Source: Candidatus Polarisedimenticolaceae bacterium
GTDB taxonomy: Bacteria; Acidobacteriota; Polarisedimenticolia; Polarisedimenticolales; DASRJG01
NCBI GenBank assembly: GCA_036376135.1
Contig: DASVAW010000133.1
Coordinates: forward strand, 1 to 33,520
Direction: 5' to 3'
DNA: 33,520 nucleotides
Below, piece by piece: positions 25,695 through 32,716 of this stretch. Both the position numbers and the translations under genes were made by a program. Under the pieces are notes generated by a model, which searched no databases, was not told the origin of the DNA, and saw nothing but the letters and a program-made list of their open reading frames with translations. Each line of letters begins with the position of its first letter. The first letter of the stretch is position 1.

Positions 25695-27491
25695 TCAGTC
25701 CAGGTGCGCCCGGGCCGAATCCCCCATCTCGACGCCCCCGGACGGGAAGTACTCGTTCCATCGCCGGCCCACGAGCTCCGCCGTCGGCGCGTCGCAGAAA
25801 AGCTCGTCGGGGAAGCCCGGCTTGAGGCGCGCGTCGATCACGACGGGGCCGCCGTAGGCGATGTGGTTGTGGTGGATCGTCTTCGAGGCGGCGTGGATGT
25901 CGGACCCCGGATTGAAGCGCGTGAACGTCGTCCAGAGGAAGTTCATCGGGGACGCCGCCGCACGCTCCGGGGTGTCGCTGACGACGACGAGCGGCCAGCC
26001 CGACAGCGAAGGGTGCGCCGCGAAGCGCGCGGCCGCGCCCGGCTCGGCCGCGTACGCCGGGCCGCCCACGACGAGGCATCCCCCGCAGAACACGCGCGGG
26101 TCCCGAAGGCCCGCCGGGAGCTCCGCCGCCGCGAAGTCGCGCGGAAGCTCGCGGACGGGATCGCCCAGCCCGAGCCAGACCCCTTTCGAGCCCTCGTTGA
26201 CGACGGGGGTGTTGTAGTCGAGGGTGTCCATCGACACGTTCGCGAAGACGTAGAGGTCGGTCTCCGGGCGGGTGCGCGCGAGCACGTGCTCGAGGGTCGC
26301 CTTGAAGTCGCGCAGGTCGACCTTGCGGTCCACGACGAGCAGGAACTTCGTGAGCGACAGCTGCCCTTCGCCCAGGATCCGGAACGCCGACGCCATCGCC
26401 TCGCGGCGGTAGCGCTGCTTGACGACCGCCCCCGCCAGCGCGTGGTACCCCGTCTCGCCGTAGGACCAGAGATCCTCGACGGCGGGCATGACGAGCGGGA
26501 ACAGCGGGGAGAGCAGCTCCTGCAGGAGATCGCCGATGAAGAAATCCTCCTGGCGCGGCTTGCCGACGACCGTGGCCGGGAAGATCGCGTCCCTCCGGTG
26601 GGCGAGATGGGAGATCTCGAAGACCGGATAGTCGTGCCGGAGCGAGTAGTACCCGTAGTGATCGCCGAACGGCCCCTCGGCCCGACGCACGCGGGGAGGG
26701 ACGGACCCGACGAGCGCGAACTCCGCGTTCGCGATCAGGTCGTGCGCTCCCGGCCCCGGACACGTCGCGATCCGCTCGCCGGCGATCAACGAGGCGAGCA
26801 TCGTCTCGGGCACGTTCTCCGGAAGGGGCGCGATCGCGGCGAGGATCAGCGCGGGAGGTCCGCCGAGGAACACCGTCACCGGGAGCGCTTCGCCGCGCGA
26901 CTCGGCGACGGCGTGATGGAAGCCGCCCCCCTTTCCGATCTGCCAGTGCATGCCGGTCGTGCGGCGGTCGTGCACGTGCAGGCGGTACATCCCGAGGTTG
27001 GGCGCCCCGGAGTCGGGGTGGCGCGTGAATACGAGCGGCAGCGTGACGAACGGGCCGCCGTCCTTCTCCCACGTCGTCAGCACGGGAAGCCGCGAAAGAT
27101 CGACGTCCGGGGTCACGACCTCGGTCACCGGCCCCGCGCCCCGCCGCTTCATCCCGATCCGCATCGCTTCGAGGAGGACGTCGCGCGCCCCCCAGAGCTT
27201 GCCGGCGGTGGGCGGGAGCAACGTCTCGGCGAGCTGCACGATCCGGCGGATGAGCCGCTGAGGGCGGCGACCGAAGGCCAGCTCCGCGCGCCGCGGGGTG
27301 CCGAAGAGGTTCGTGACGAGGGGGAAGGAAGCCCCCTTCACGTTCGTGAACAGCATCGCGGGACCGCCCGCGGCGATGACGCGCCGGTGGATCTCGGGCG
27401 CCTCGAGGCGGGCATCGACGGGGGCTTCCACGACGACGACGTCGCCGTCGCGGCGAAGCTGCTCGAGAAACGATCTCAGGTCGGTGAACAA
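25695..27491 (-). CDS. UbiD-family decarboxylase (menaquinone-type)
   Basis: A 598-residue UbiD-family enzyme; the family uses prenylated FMN to decarboxylate aromatic or unsaturated acids. Marks include the N-terminus DLRSFLEQLRRDGDVV, PVLTTWEKDGGPFVTLP, MHWQIGKGGGFHH, EGPFGDHYGYYS with the conserved Glu region, and FNPGSDIHAASKTIHHN near the end. The length exceeds that of E. coli UbiD (about 497) and fits the menaquinone-type group that includes the futalosine-pathway decarboxylase. That assignment is from length and general look only. No mqn, ubiX or other quinone gene is nearby. The TTG at 27491 is the start, since an in-frame TAA lies four codons upstream. Confidence 0.9.
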   Translation of the reverse strand: MFTDLRSFLEQLRRDGDVVVVEAPVDARLEAPEIHRRVIAAGGPAMLFTNVKGASFPLVTNLFGTPRRAELAFGRRPQRLIRRIVQLAETLLPPTAGKLWGARDVLLEAMRIGMKRRGAGPVTEVVTPDVDLSRLPVLTTWEKDGGPFVTLPLVFTRHPDSGAPNLGMYRLHVHDRRTTGMHWQIGKGGGFHHAVAESRGEALPVTVFLGGPPALILAAIAPLPENVPETMLASLIAGERIATCPGPGAHDLIANAEFALVGSVPPRVRRAEGPFGDHYGYYSLRHDYPVFEISHLAHRRDAIFPATVVGKPRQEDFFIGDLLQELLSPLFPLVMPAVEDLWSYGETGYHALAGAVVKQRYRREAMASAFRILGEGQLSLTKFLLVVDRKVDLRDFKATLEHVLARTRPETDLYVFANVSMDTLDYNTPVVNEGSKGVWLGLGDPVRELPRDFAAAELPAGLRDPRVFCGGCLVVGGPAYAAEPGAAARFAAHPSLSGWPLVVVSDTPERAAASPMNFLWTTFTRFNPGSDIHAASKTIHHNHIAYGGPVVIDARLKPGFPDELFCDAPTAELVGRRWNEYFPSGGVEMGDSARAHLD

Positions 27492-27499
27492 GCGCCGGG

Positions 27500-27505
27500 A
27501 TTATG
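27500..27505 (-). promoter_or_regulatory. possible -10 box of the UbiD-type gene
   Basis: Read on the minus strand, CATAAT ends 8 nt before the TTG start, with no Shine-Dalgarno between. If used, the transcript would begin at or within a few bases of the start codon. No clear -35 is seen. Confidence 0.25.
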
Positions 27506-27527
27506 CACGTCCGGTCCCGTTCGCCGC

Positions 27528-27549
27528 AGGGGCCCTTCTCCGGGCCCCT
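27528..27549. other. perfect 8-bp GC hairpin between divergent genes
   Basis: AGGGGCCC at 27528-27535 pairs with GGGCCCCT at 27542-27549 around a 6-nt loop. It lies in the 101-bp gap between two gene starts, so it is not a terminator. It could be an operator or a leader structure of the plus-strand gene. A TAGGAT at 27560-27565 could be that gene's -10. Confidence 0.3.
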
Positions 27550-27592
27550 CCCGGGGGCGTAGGATCCGGGGGTTTCCCGCAAGGAGGTTCCC

Positions 27593-28102
27593 ATGAAGCT
27601 CGCGATCGCGTTCGCCTCGCTCCTTCTCGGCGCGCCCGCCCCGGCCGGCGAGCACGAACATCCCGCCCCGTCGGCGACGAACCCCGCCTTCGAGCAGCTG
27701 AAGTCCCTGGCCGGAACCTGGACCGGCAAGGCGATCTCGGAGGACGGTCCCGGCTCGGACGCGAGCGTCGTGTTCAAGGTGGTCGCCGCCGGAAGCGCGG
27801 TGCACGAGACGATGTTCCCCGGCACGCCCCACGAGATGGTCAACCTCTACCACCTCGACGGGAGCGACGTCGTCGTGACCCACTATTGCGCCGGAGGGAA
27901 CCAGCCCCGGATGAAGCTCGCGTCGGCGGACGGGAACGTCCTCGCCTTCAGGTTCGCCGGCGGCACGAACATCCCCAAGAAGGGGAGCTACATGCACGCG
28001 GTGACCCTCACCCTCGACGGCGGGAAGCTCGTCGAGTCCTGGGAGTCGGTCGACGGCGGCACACCCGTCGGGACGGCCCGGTTCGAGCTCACCCGGCGGT
28101 AG
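27593..28102 (+). CDS. small exported beta-rich protein of unknown function
   Basis: A 169-residue protein with a signal peptide (MKLAIAFASLLLGAPAPAGE) followed by His-rich EHEHP. The body looks like a small beta-barrel of the lipocalin/DUF1579 type: FEQLKSLAGTWTGKA opens it, and alternating strands follow (MVNLYHLDGSDVVVTHYCAGGNQPRMKL, then repeated hydrophobic strands to the end). Proteins that begin this way are common in Acidobacteria, Planctomycetes and Gemmatimonadetes without an assigned role. One Cys sits in the HYCAGGNQPRM motif, the best candidate for a ligand site. AAGGAGG lies 5 nt before the ATG. It is divergent from the UbiD-type gene and is followed by the Kazal-like gene 88 bp later. 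Confidence 0.7.
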   Translation: MKLAIAFASLLLGAPAPAGEHEHPAPSATNPAFEQLKSLAGTWTGKAISEDGPGSDASVVFKVVAAGSAVHETMFPGTPHEMVNLYHLDGSDVVVTHYCAGGNQPRMKLASADGNVLAFRFAGGTNIPKKGSYMHAVTLTLDGGKLVESWESVDGGTPVGTARFELTRR

Positions 28103-28146
28103 GGCTTCCTCCCGGAACGGCTCTTGTGGTATCAACTCGTGGCACG

Positions 28147-28169
28147 GTGCCGGGCAGGACGCCCGGCGC
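28147..28169 (+). other. GC hairpin in the leader of the Kazal-like gene
   Basis: GTGCCGGGC at 28147-28155 pairs with GCCCGGCGC at 28161-28169 (nine pairs, one G-U) around AGGAC. It is followed by an A-rich stretch and a G-rich ribosome-binding region 2-10 nt further on. The ATG is at 28191. It may terminate the upstream gene, though T residues are missing, or influence translation of the small protein. Confidence 0.4.
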
Positions 28170-28190
28170 AACCCACAAAAGGGGGGTTTC

Positions 28191-28439
28191 ATGAAGAAGC
28201 TCGCGATCCGGTTCGTTCTCGGTGCGTTCGTCCTCGGCGCGATCGCGGTCGGTACGACCGCCCTGGCCGGCAAGAGGCCGGGCGGCGGGGGCGGCGGCGA
28301 CATCGTCTGCCTCGACGTCTGGGATCCCGTCGTCTGCGCGGACGGCGTGACCTACTCGAACCAGTGCTACGCCGACCGGGCCAAGGCCCCGAAGCCCTGT
28401 TACCCCGGCGACGGCGGCCCCGTCGAGGCCCGTCAGTAG
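28191..28439 (+). CDS. small secreted Kazal-like protein
   Basis: An 82-residue exported protein: signal peptide (about 1-26, ending TTALAG), a Gly-rich spacer, then a compact domain with four cysteines (40, 49, 59, 70). The segment VCADGVTYSNQCYADRAK matches the core of Kazal-type serine-protease inhibitors (C-x-DGxTYxNxC). A full Kazal domain has six cysteines; here only four remain, so two disulfides are possible. Kazal proteins occupy the active site of trypsin- or subtilisin-like proteases, and in bacteria they are usually small secreted proteins of unproven target. A G-rich ribosome-binding site (AAAAGGGGGG) precedes the ATG. No protease gene adjoins it. Confidence 0.75.
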   Translation: MKKLAIRFVLGAFVLGAIAVGTTALAGKRPGGGGGGDIVCLDVWDPVVCADGVTYSNQCYADRAKAPKPCYPGDGGPVEARQ

Positions 28440-28460
28440 TTCCCGCACGTCGGACGGCGC

Positions 28461-28490
28461 GTCCCGGCCGTGGGATCCCGGCCGGGGCGT
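28461..28490. terminator. probable bidirectional terminator hairpin
   Basis: CGTCCCGGCC at 28461-28470 pairs with GGCCGGGGCG at 28481-28490 (ten pairs, one G-U) around a 10-nt loop. It lies between the convergent Kazal-like and TMTC-like genes, the expected place for a shared terminator. There is no T-run on either side, so intrinsic termination is uncertain. Confidence 0.5.
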
Positions 28491-28516
28491 GTCGTGGCGC
28501 GGCCGTAGCGGGGTCC

Positions 28517-30127
28517 TCAACGGCCGAGGCGCTGTTGGCCTCCGCGCAGAACCGAATCCAGGTCCTGCAGCGCGGACGGATCTTGCCGGGCCAGCGCCTG
28601 CCGCTGATCCTCGATGCAAGCCGTATCCCGCAGTGAAATGCACGCATACGCGAGGTTGAGCCGGACGCCGGTTGCGTCCGGATTCAACTCGAGAGATCTG
28701 CGGAACGCGATCACCGCGAGATCCGGACGCCCCAGGCGTCGGAGTGCGATCCCGGCGTCGTTGTGGTACGCGGCGTCGGCGGGCTCGAGTGTCACGGCCC
28801 GGTCGAATGCCGCGAGTGCCTCGTCGTAGCGCTGCTGTTTCAGCCTCACCTGACCACGCATGTCCCAGGCGAGCGCCGCCCCCGGCGCCTTCCGGACGAG
28901 ATCCTCGGTCAGGACGTCGTCATTGGCCCACACCCCGGCGCGAACGAAGGACACGACGGCAAAGGCAACGACGACCGCGGATCCGACGGCGATCGTCTCG
29001 CGAGGCCGGCGCGCGACCCCCCACGAAAACGCCGCACCCGCCAGGATGCACAGACCCACGGACGGGAGGTACAGATACCGCTCCGCGATCACGACGGTCG
29101 TGTCCGAAGGCACCGCGAGCACGGGGAGCAGGAACAGCAGGAGGCACGGCGCCGCCAGCCAGGCAACGCGAACGCCCTTGTAACGGAAAGGCGTCAGATG
29201 GACTCCTGCGGCCAGCAGGCCGACGATCGCGGTCGTAACCGTGACATCCAGTTGGTCCCGCGTATAGAGCGCGTTGTGCGGCCAGGGCGCGGCGAGCAGC
29301 CGGCACATCCAGAGGAAGCCTCGTCCGGCCAAGCCCGGTTCGGCCAAGGCGAGCGGCGTCCAACCTTCACCAGCGCCGGTCCCCCCGACGGCCCAGGCGC
29401 GAAACGCCAGTACCGCCGCGAGACCCGGGAGCATGCACAACGCCACCAGGCCGGCTCGTCGCGCCCGATCGAGCGGACGCGCCGCCGATCGGGGCGACGA
29501 TGCGAAGGACCACGTCATCACCAGAATCGGCAGAAGGACGACGACTTCCTTGGCCAGGCATCCCGCCGCGTACAGAACGACCGAACCACAAAGCCACGCG
29601 ACGCGTCGAAACCCACTCACGGCGGATCCGGCGGCGTACCAGGCCAGCAGCGATCCGAACCCGAACACGGCACCCCAGAGATCGGTTCGAGCAGACACGA
29701 ACGCCACCGATTCCACGTGAACGGGCAACACGGCGAAGAGCGCTGCGGCGGCCGCTCCCGCGACCGCATCCGAGAAGATCCGGCGCACGAGACCGAACAC
29801 GAGAAGGCATGCCACCACGTGAAGGAGCAGGTTCGTGACGTGAAAGGGCCACGGCGCACGATCGGCAACGCGTGCGTCCGCGAGGAAGCTCAGGTTGACG
29901 ATCGGCCGGTAGTAGACGGCGGCCACGTCCGGATCGGAGAGGAACGGCGCCTTCCAGACGCCGGTTACTCCGTCACGCGCGTAGGCGTCCTCGACTTGGG
30001 AGACCACGTAGTGGTCGTCCCAGACGAGATCGTGCGTCAGGGTTCGCGCGAATGGAACGATTCCCAGTGCGATGGGGAGTGCCATCATCGCAACTCGGAA
30101 TCGCCTGGATTTCGCGCTCGGGAGCAA
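28517..30127 (-). CDS. TMTC-like GT-C membrane glycosyltransferase with TPR tail (third copy)
   Basis: A 536-residue multi-pass protein with the same plan as the two copies at 12588-15678. The GT-C acidic pair is Asp37-Asp38 in HDLVWDDHYVV, followed by VYYRPIVNLSFLAD (71-84), FHVTNLLLHVVA (95-106) and LPVHVESVAFVSARTD (134-149). About ten helices follow, then TPR units (RGQVRLKQQRYDEALAAFDRAV, NDAGIALRRLGRPDLAVIAFRRSLELNP). The TTG start is backed by GGAGGG six nt upstream; ATG codons at 30088 and 30085 are alternatives. It lies 60 bp downstream of an O-antigen-ligase-like gene, suggesting a second, separate glycan locus. Confidence 0.8.
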   Translation of the reverse strand: MLPSAKSRRFRVAMMALPIALGIVPFARTLTHDLVWDDHYVVSQVEDAYARDGVTGVWKAPFLSDPDVAAVYYRPIVNLSFLADARVADRAPWPFHVTNLLLHVVACLLVFGLVRRIFSDAVAGAAAAALFAVLPVHVESVAFVSARTDLWGAVFGFGSLLAWYAAGSAVSGFRRVAWLCGSVVLYAAGCLAKEVVVLLPILVMTWSFASSPRSAARPLDRARRAGLVALCMLPGLAAVLAFRAWAVGGTGAGEGWTPLALAEPGLAGRGFLWMCRLLAAPWPHNALYTRDQLDVTVTTAIVGLLAAGVHLTPFRYKGVRVAWLAAPCLLLFLLPVLAVPSDTTVVIAERYLYLPSVGLCILAGAAFSWGVARRPRETIAVGSAVVVAFAVVSFVRAGVWANDDVLTEDLVRKAPGAALAWDMRGQVRLKQQRYDEALAAFDRAVTLEPADAAYHNDAGIALRRLGRPDLAVIAFRRSLELNPDATGVRLNLAYACISLRDTACIEDQRQALARQDPSALQDLDSVLRGGQQRLGR

Positions 30128-30133
30128 GGTCAG

Positions 30134-30139
30134 CCCTCC
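30134..30139 (-). promoter_or_regulatory. Shine-Dalgarno sequence deciding the TTG start at 30127
   Basis: Minus-strand GGAGGG lies six nt before the TTG codon, an ideal distance, and favours that start over the ATG codons 39 and 42 nt further in. Confidence 0.65.
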
Positions 30140-30187
30140 GGGTGACGGAGTATCCCGAGTTGCGGCTTCCGCGCACTTGACATCGGC

Positions 30188-32716
30188 TCATCGAGGCAAC
30201 GACTCGAGAACGCGCCGAGCGGGCTCGAACCCAGGGTCCGCGAGCAGGATTGCTTCCAACGCCGTCCGACAGGAGGCCACTTCCCCCCAGTCGCAGTCCA
30301 CCATGGCCAGGGCGAACGACGCCTCGGGGCCCTTCCCGGCAAGGCGCACGGCCGCAGCGGCGTAGTCCCCCGCCACCCGCCGAAGCGCCGCCGCCTCGTC
30401 GACCCGACCGCGAAGCCGTCGCGCCACCGCCGCGCGCATCAAAGTCCTGGAGGCGTCGAGCCTCACACGCACCGCGAGTTGCGCGTCGTGCGCCGCAACC
30501 GCCGCAAGTGCGACATCGGCGTCACCCGACCGATCCCGGATTCGACACAACGCGAGATAGTCCGCCGCGACGGCGCGCGCGTTCGGGGTCACGCGCAAGG
30601 ACTCGCGGTAGGCCAGCAACGCCTCCTCCGCCTCCGTCTCCACGCCGAGGAATTCGTAGCGAATCCACCGGAGGCGAGCCTCCCCGGCCCACGCATAACC
30701 TTCCGCGGGATTCAGCTCCGTCGCTCGCCGGTATGCGGCGACGGAGCGGTCCATCCACGGCGACTCTTCCCCGGATCGGAGGAACACCGTGGCGAGCGCG
30801 GCCTGGTGGTCTCCCAGTGTCCTCCAGTAGCGGGGCTGGCCGGATCGCGTGCCGACGGCGTCCGCCTCGCGGGCGACGGCCACCAGGAGCCAACCGATCT
30901 CCCCGACTCGGTGGAGGAATTCGTCCTGTCCGACCGTGACGGGCCGTCCCCCGGGATTCGTGCGCAGCCACGTGCTGCCCGCGGATTCGAGGTGCCCGGC
31001 GAGCGAACGAATCTCTGCGTCCGACGAGAGGCGCAGCCGCGCGAGCTCGTCCATGAGCTCGGGGAGGTGCGCGGCGGCACCCCCGTCCCGAGTCGCCGCA
31101 CGCGCCGACCTGCCGGCGGCCTCGACGGCACGCGCGTGACGGACGTCCGCCCCGATCCAGGTGCCGGCGACCCAGGCTGCGGCGAGCGGGCAGAGGACCG
31201 CCGCGATGGCCCACGCGGCGCGAAGGGGACGGCGGACCGGCGCTCGAGCTTGCGTCGTCGAGTCGGATCCGAGCGCGGACGCCGACCCCAGCAACGCCCA
31301 CCACCATCCACGAAGCGGAGGCGTCGCGATCCCGAGCAGCAGGTAGACGAGGTAACCCGCCCCCGCCGCGAGTACGGCCACCGCGGCGGCGCGGTCGATC
31401 CCCTCGGCGCGTGCTGCCACAATGGCCGGCCACGCCCGACCTGCGAGGAGCGCCAGCCCGATCGCCGCGCCAACGAGGCCGAGCGTCGCCAGGACCTGCA
31501 GCATCTCGTTGTGCGCCGATTGCCCCACGCGATCGTCGACGGAGTCTTTGGATCGCCGGGTCGCGAGGTGAGCTGCATAACGCGTCATGTACATGTCGGC
31601 GCCCTGGCCTGTCAGCGGACGCTCCCTCCACATCGACGCCGCCGCCGACCAGAGGTCGAGCCGGGAATCGACGATCGCGGCCAGCGGACGGGACGCCGAG
31701 TCGACGAGGCGCGCCCCCCCGGCGGATCGTCCGGCGATCACCACGAGGACCAGCGCACCGACGATCGCCAACCCGATCGCTCGAACCCCCGGCGCGAGGC
31801 GCCCCCCCCGCGCCATCCGGAAGGTCAGGCCGACCGCGACGGCAGCCGCCGCGCCGAGCAGCGCGCCGCGGCTGCCGGTGTCGACGAGGGCCCGCACCGC
31901 GAGCGCGCTCACCCCGAAGAGCCATGCGCCCCGCGCCCCGCGGTCGCGGCCCCATCGTGCGAGCAGGAGGGAGGCCGTTCCACCGATCAGGAACGCGAAC
32001 GGTCCGACAGCGGCGAGCGAGAGCTCCGCCGGCGGCGCCGCCCGCGAGATCGAGAGGACGGTCCACGTGACCAGCGCCGCCGACCCGACGCCGCAGAGGA
32101 CGGCGACCTCGCGGCGCACACGCCGGGCGTCGCCGGAGAGCGCGAGCCCCCAGGCCAGAGGGATGACGAACGCGACGGCCGCACCCGCCGCCAGTGGGTT
32201 GGCCATGGCCGCCGAGAAACGCCCCTGGGAGCCGAACAGCGACAGGCGGGCGAGCGCGTCGATCCCCGCCGACTGGCAGGCGACGATCATCGCGGTCACG
32301 AGTGCCCCCGCCGTGAGCCCGAGCAGGAGGACTCGGACGTCCTCGCGCGACCTTACGTTCCAGCGAGCGACCAGGTACAGCGACACGCCGGTGACCTGCG
32401 CCAAGGCGCCGTCGAGGTGGTCGTATTCCCCCCAGAGACTCACCGCAGGGCTCCCCGACCACACGACGCTCGCGCAGGCCCATACCGCCCAGGCGATCGC
32501 AGCGACGTCGCTCCAGTGCAATCCGGGGCCAGCCTCCCCTCGCGCCATGCGCCAGAGCGTCAGACCGGCGAGCAAGCCCGTGCCGGCGACGAGCAGGGCG
32601 AACTGCGGGAGGAGGAACGGGTCGTAGGCGCGCGTCGCGAGCGTCAGCGGAAGCGCGGCGAGCAGGAGGGCGAGGAGGAGGACGATCGGGCGCCCCCCGC
32701 CCTCACGAGAGTCCAT
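30188..32716 (-). CDS. O-antigen ligase-like (Wzy_C) membrane protein with C-terminal TPR region
   Basis: An 842-residue protein with about twelve membrane helices in the first 490 residues and a soluble, TPR-like second half. The Wzy_C region shows TGSRGALLG (280-288), LWSAAASMWRERPLTGQGADMY (355-376) and AHNEMLQVLATLGLVG (401-416), the pattern of O-antigen ligases and polymerases that transfer undecaprenyl-linked glycans in the periplasm. The C-terminal part (AVAAYRRATELNPAEGYAWAG, ALLAYRESLRVTPNARAVAADYLALC) adds TPR-like repeats. Fusions of this kind are found among both lipopolysaccharide ligases and protein O-oligosaccharyltransferases, so either role is possible. Its start overlaps the sigma-54 activator gene by 14 bp; the TMTC-like gene follows. 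Confidence 0.85.
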   Translation of the reverse strand: MDSREGGGRPIVLLLALLLAALPLTLATRAYDPFLLPQFALLVAGTGLLAGLTLWRMARGEAGPGLHWSDVAAIAWAVWACASVVWSGSPAVSLWGEYDHLDGALAQVTGVSLYLVARWNVRSREDVRVLLLGLTAGALVTAMIVACQSAGIDALARLSLFGSQGRFSAAMANPLAAGAAVAFVIPLAWGLALSGDARRVRREVAVLCGVGSAALVTWTVLSISRAAPPAELSLAAVGPFAFLIGGTASLLLARWGRDRGARGAWLFGVSALAVRALVDTGSRGALLGAAAAVAVGLTFRMARGGRLAPGVRAIGLAIVGALVLVVIAGRSAGGARLVDSASRPLAAIVDSRLDLWSAAASMWRERPLTGQGADMYMTRYAAHLATRRSKDSVDDRVGQSAHNEMLQVLATLGLVGAAIGLALLAGRAWPAIVAARAEGIDRAAAVAVLAAGAGYLVYLLLGIATPPLRGWWWALLGSASALGSDSTTQARAPVRRPLRAAWAIAAVLCPLAAAWVAGTWIGADVRHARAVEAAGRSARAATRDGGAAAHLPELMDELARLRLSSDAEIRSLAGHLESAGSTWLRTNPGGRPVTVGQDEFLHRVGEIGWLLVAVAREADAVGTRSGQPRYWRTLGDHQAALATVFLRSGEESPWMDRSVAAYRRATELNPAEGYAWAGEARLRWIRYEFLGVETEAEEALLAYRESLRVTPNARAVAADYLALCRIRDRSGDADVALAAVAAHDAQLAVRVRLDASRTLMRAAVARRLRGRVDEAAALRRVAGDYAAAAVRLAGKGPEASFALAMVDCDWGEVASCRTALEAILLADPGFEPARRVLESLPR

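Noticed and set aside
28517-30127. Apparent lower G+C in the third TMTC-like gene as a sign of transfer
   Set aside because: Hand counts gave 64 % for 28621-28740 against 75 % for 16621-16680, but another line in the same gene (29701-29760) gave 72 %. The samples are too small to claim anything.
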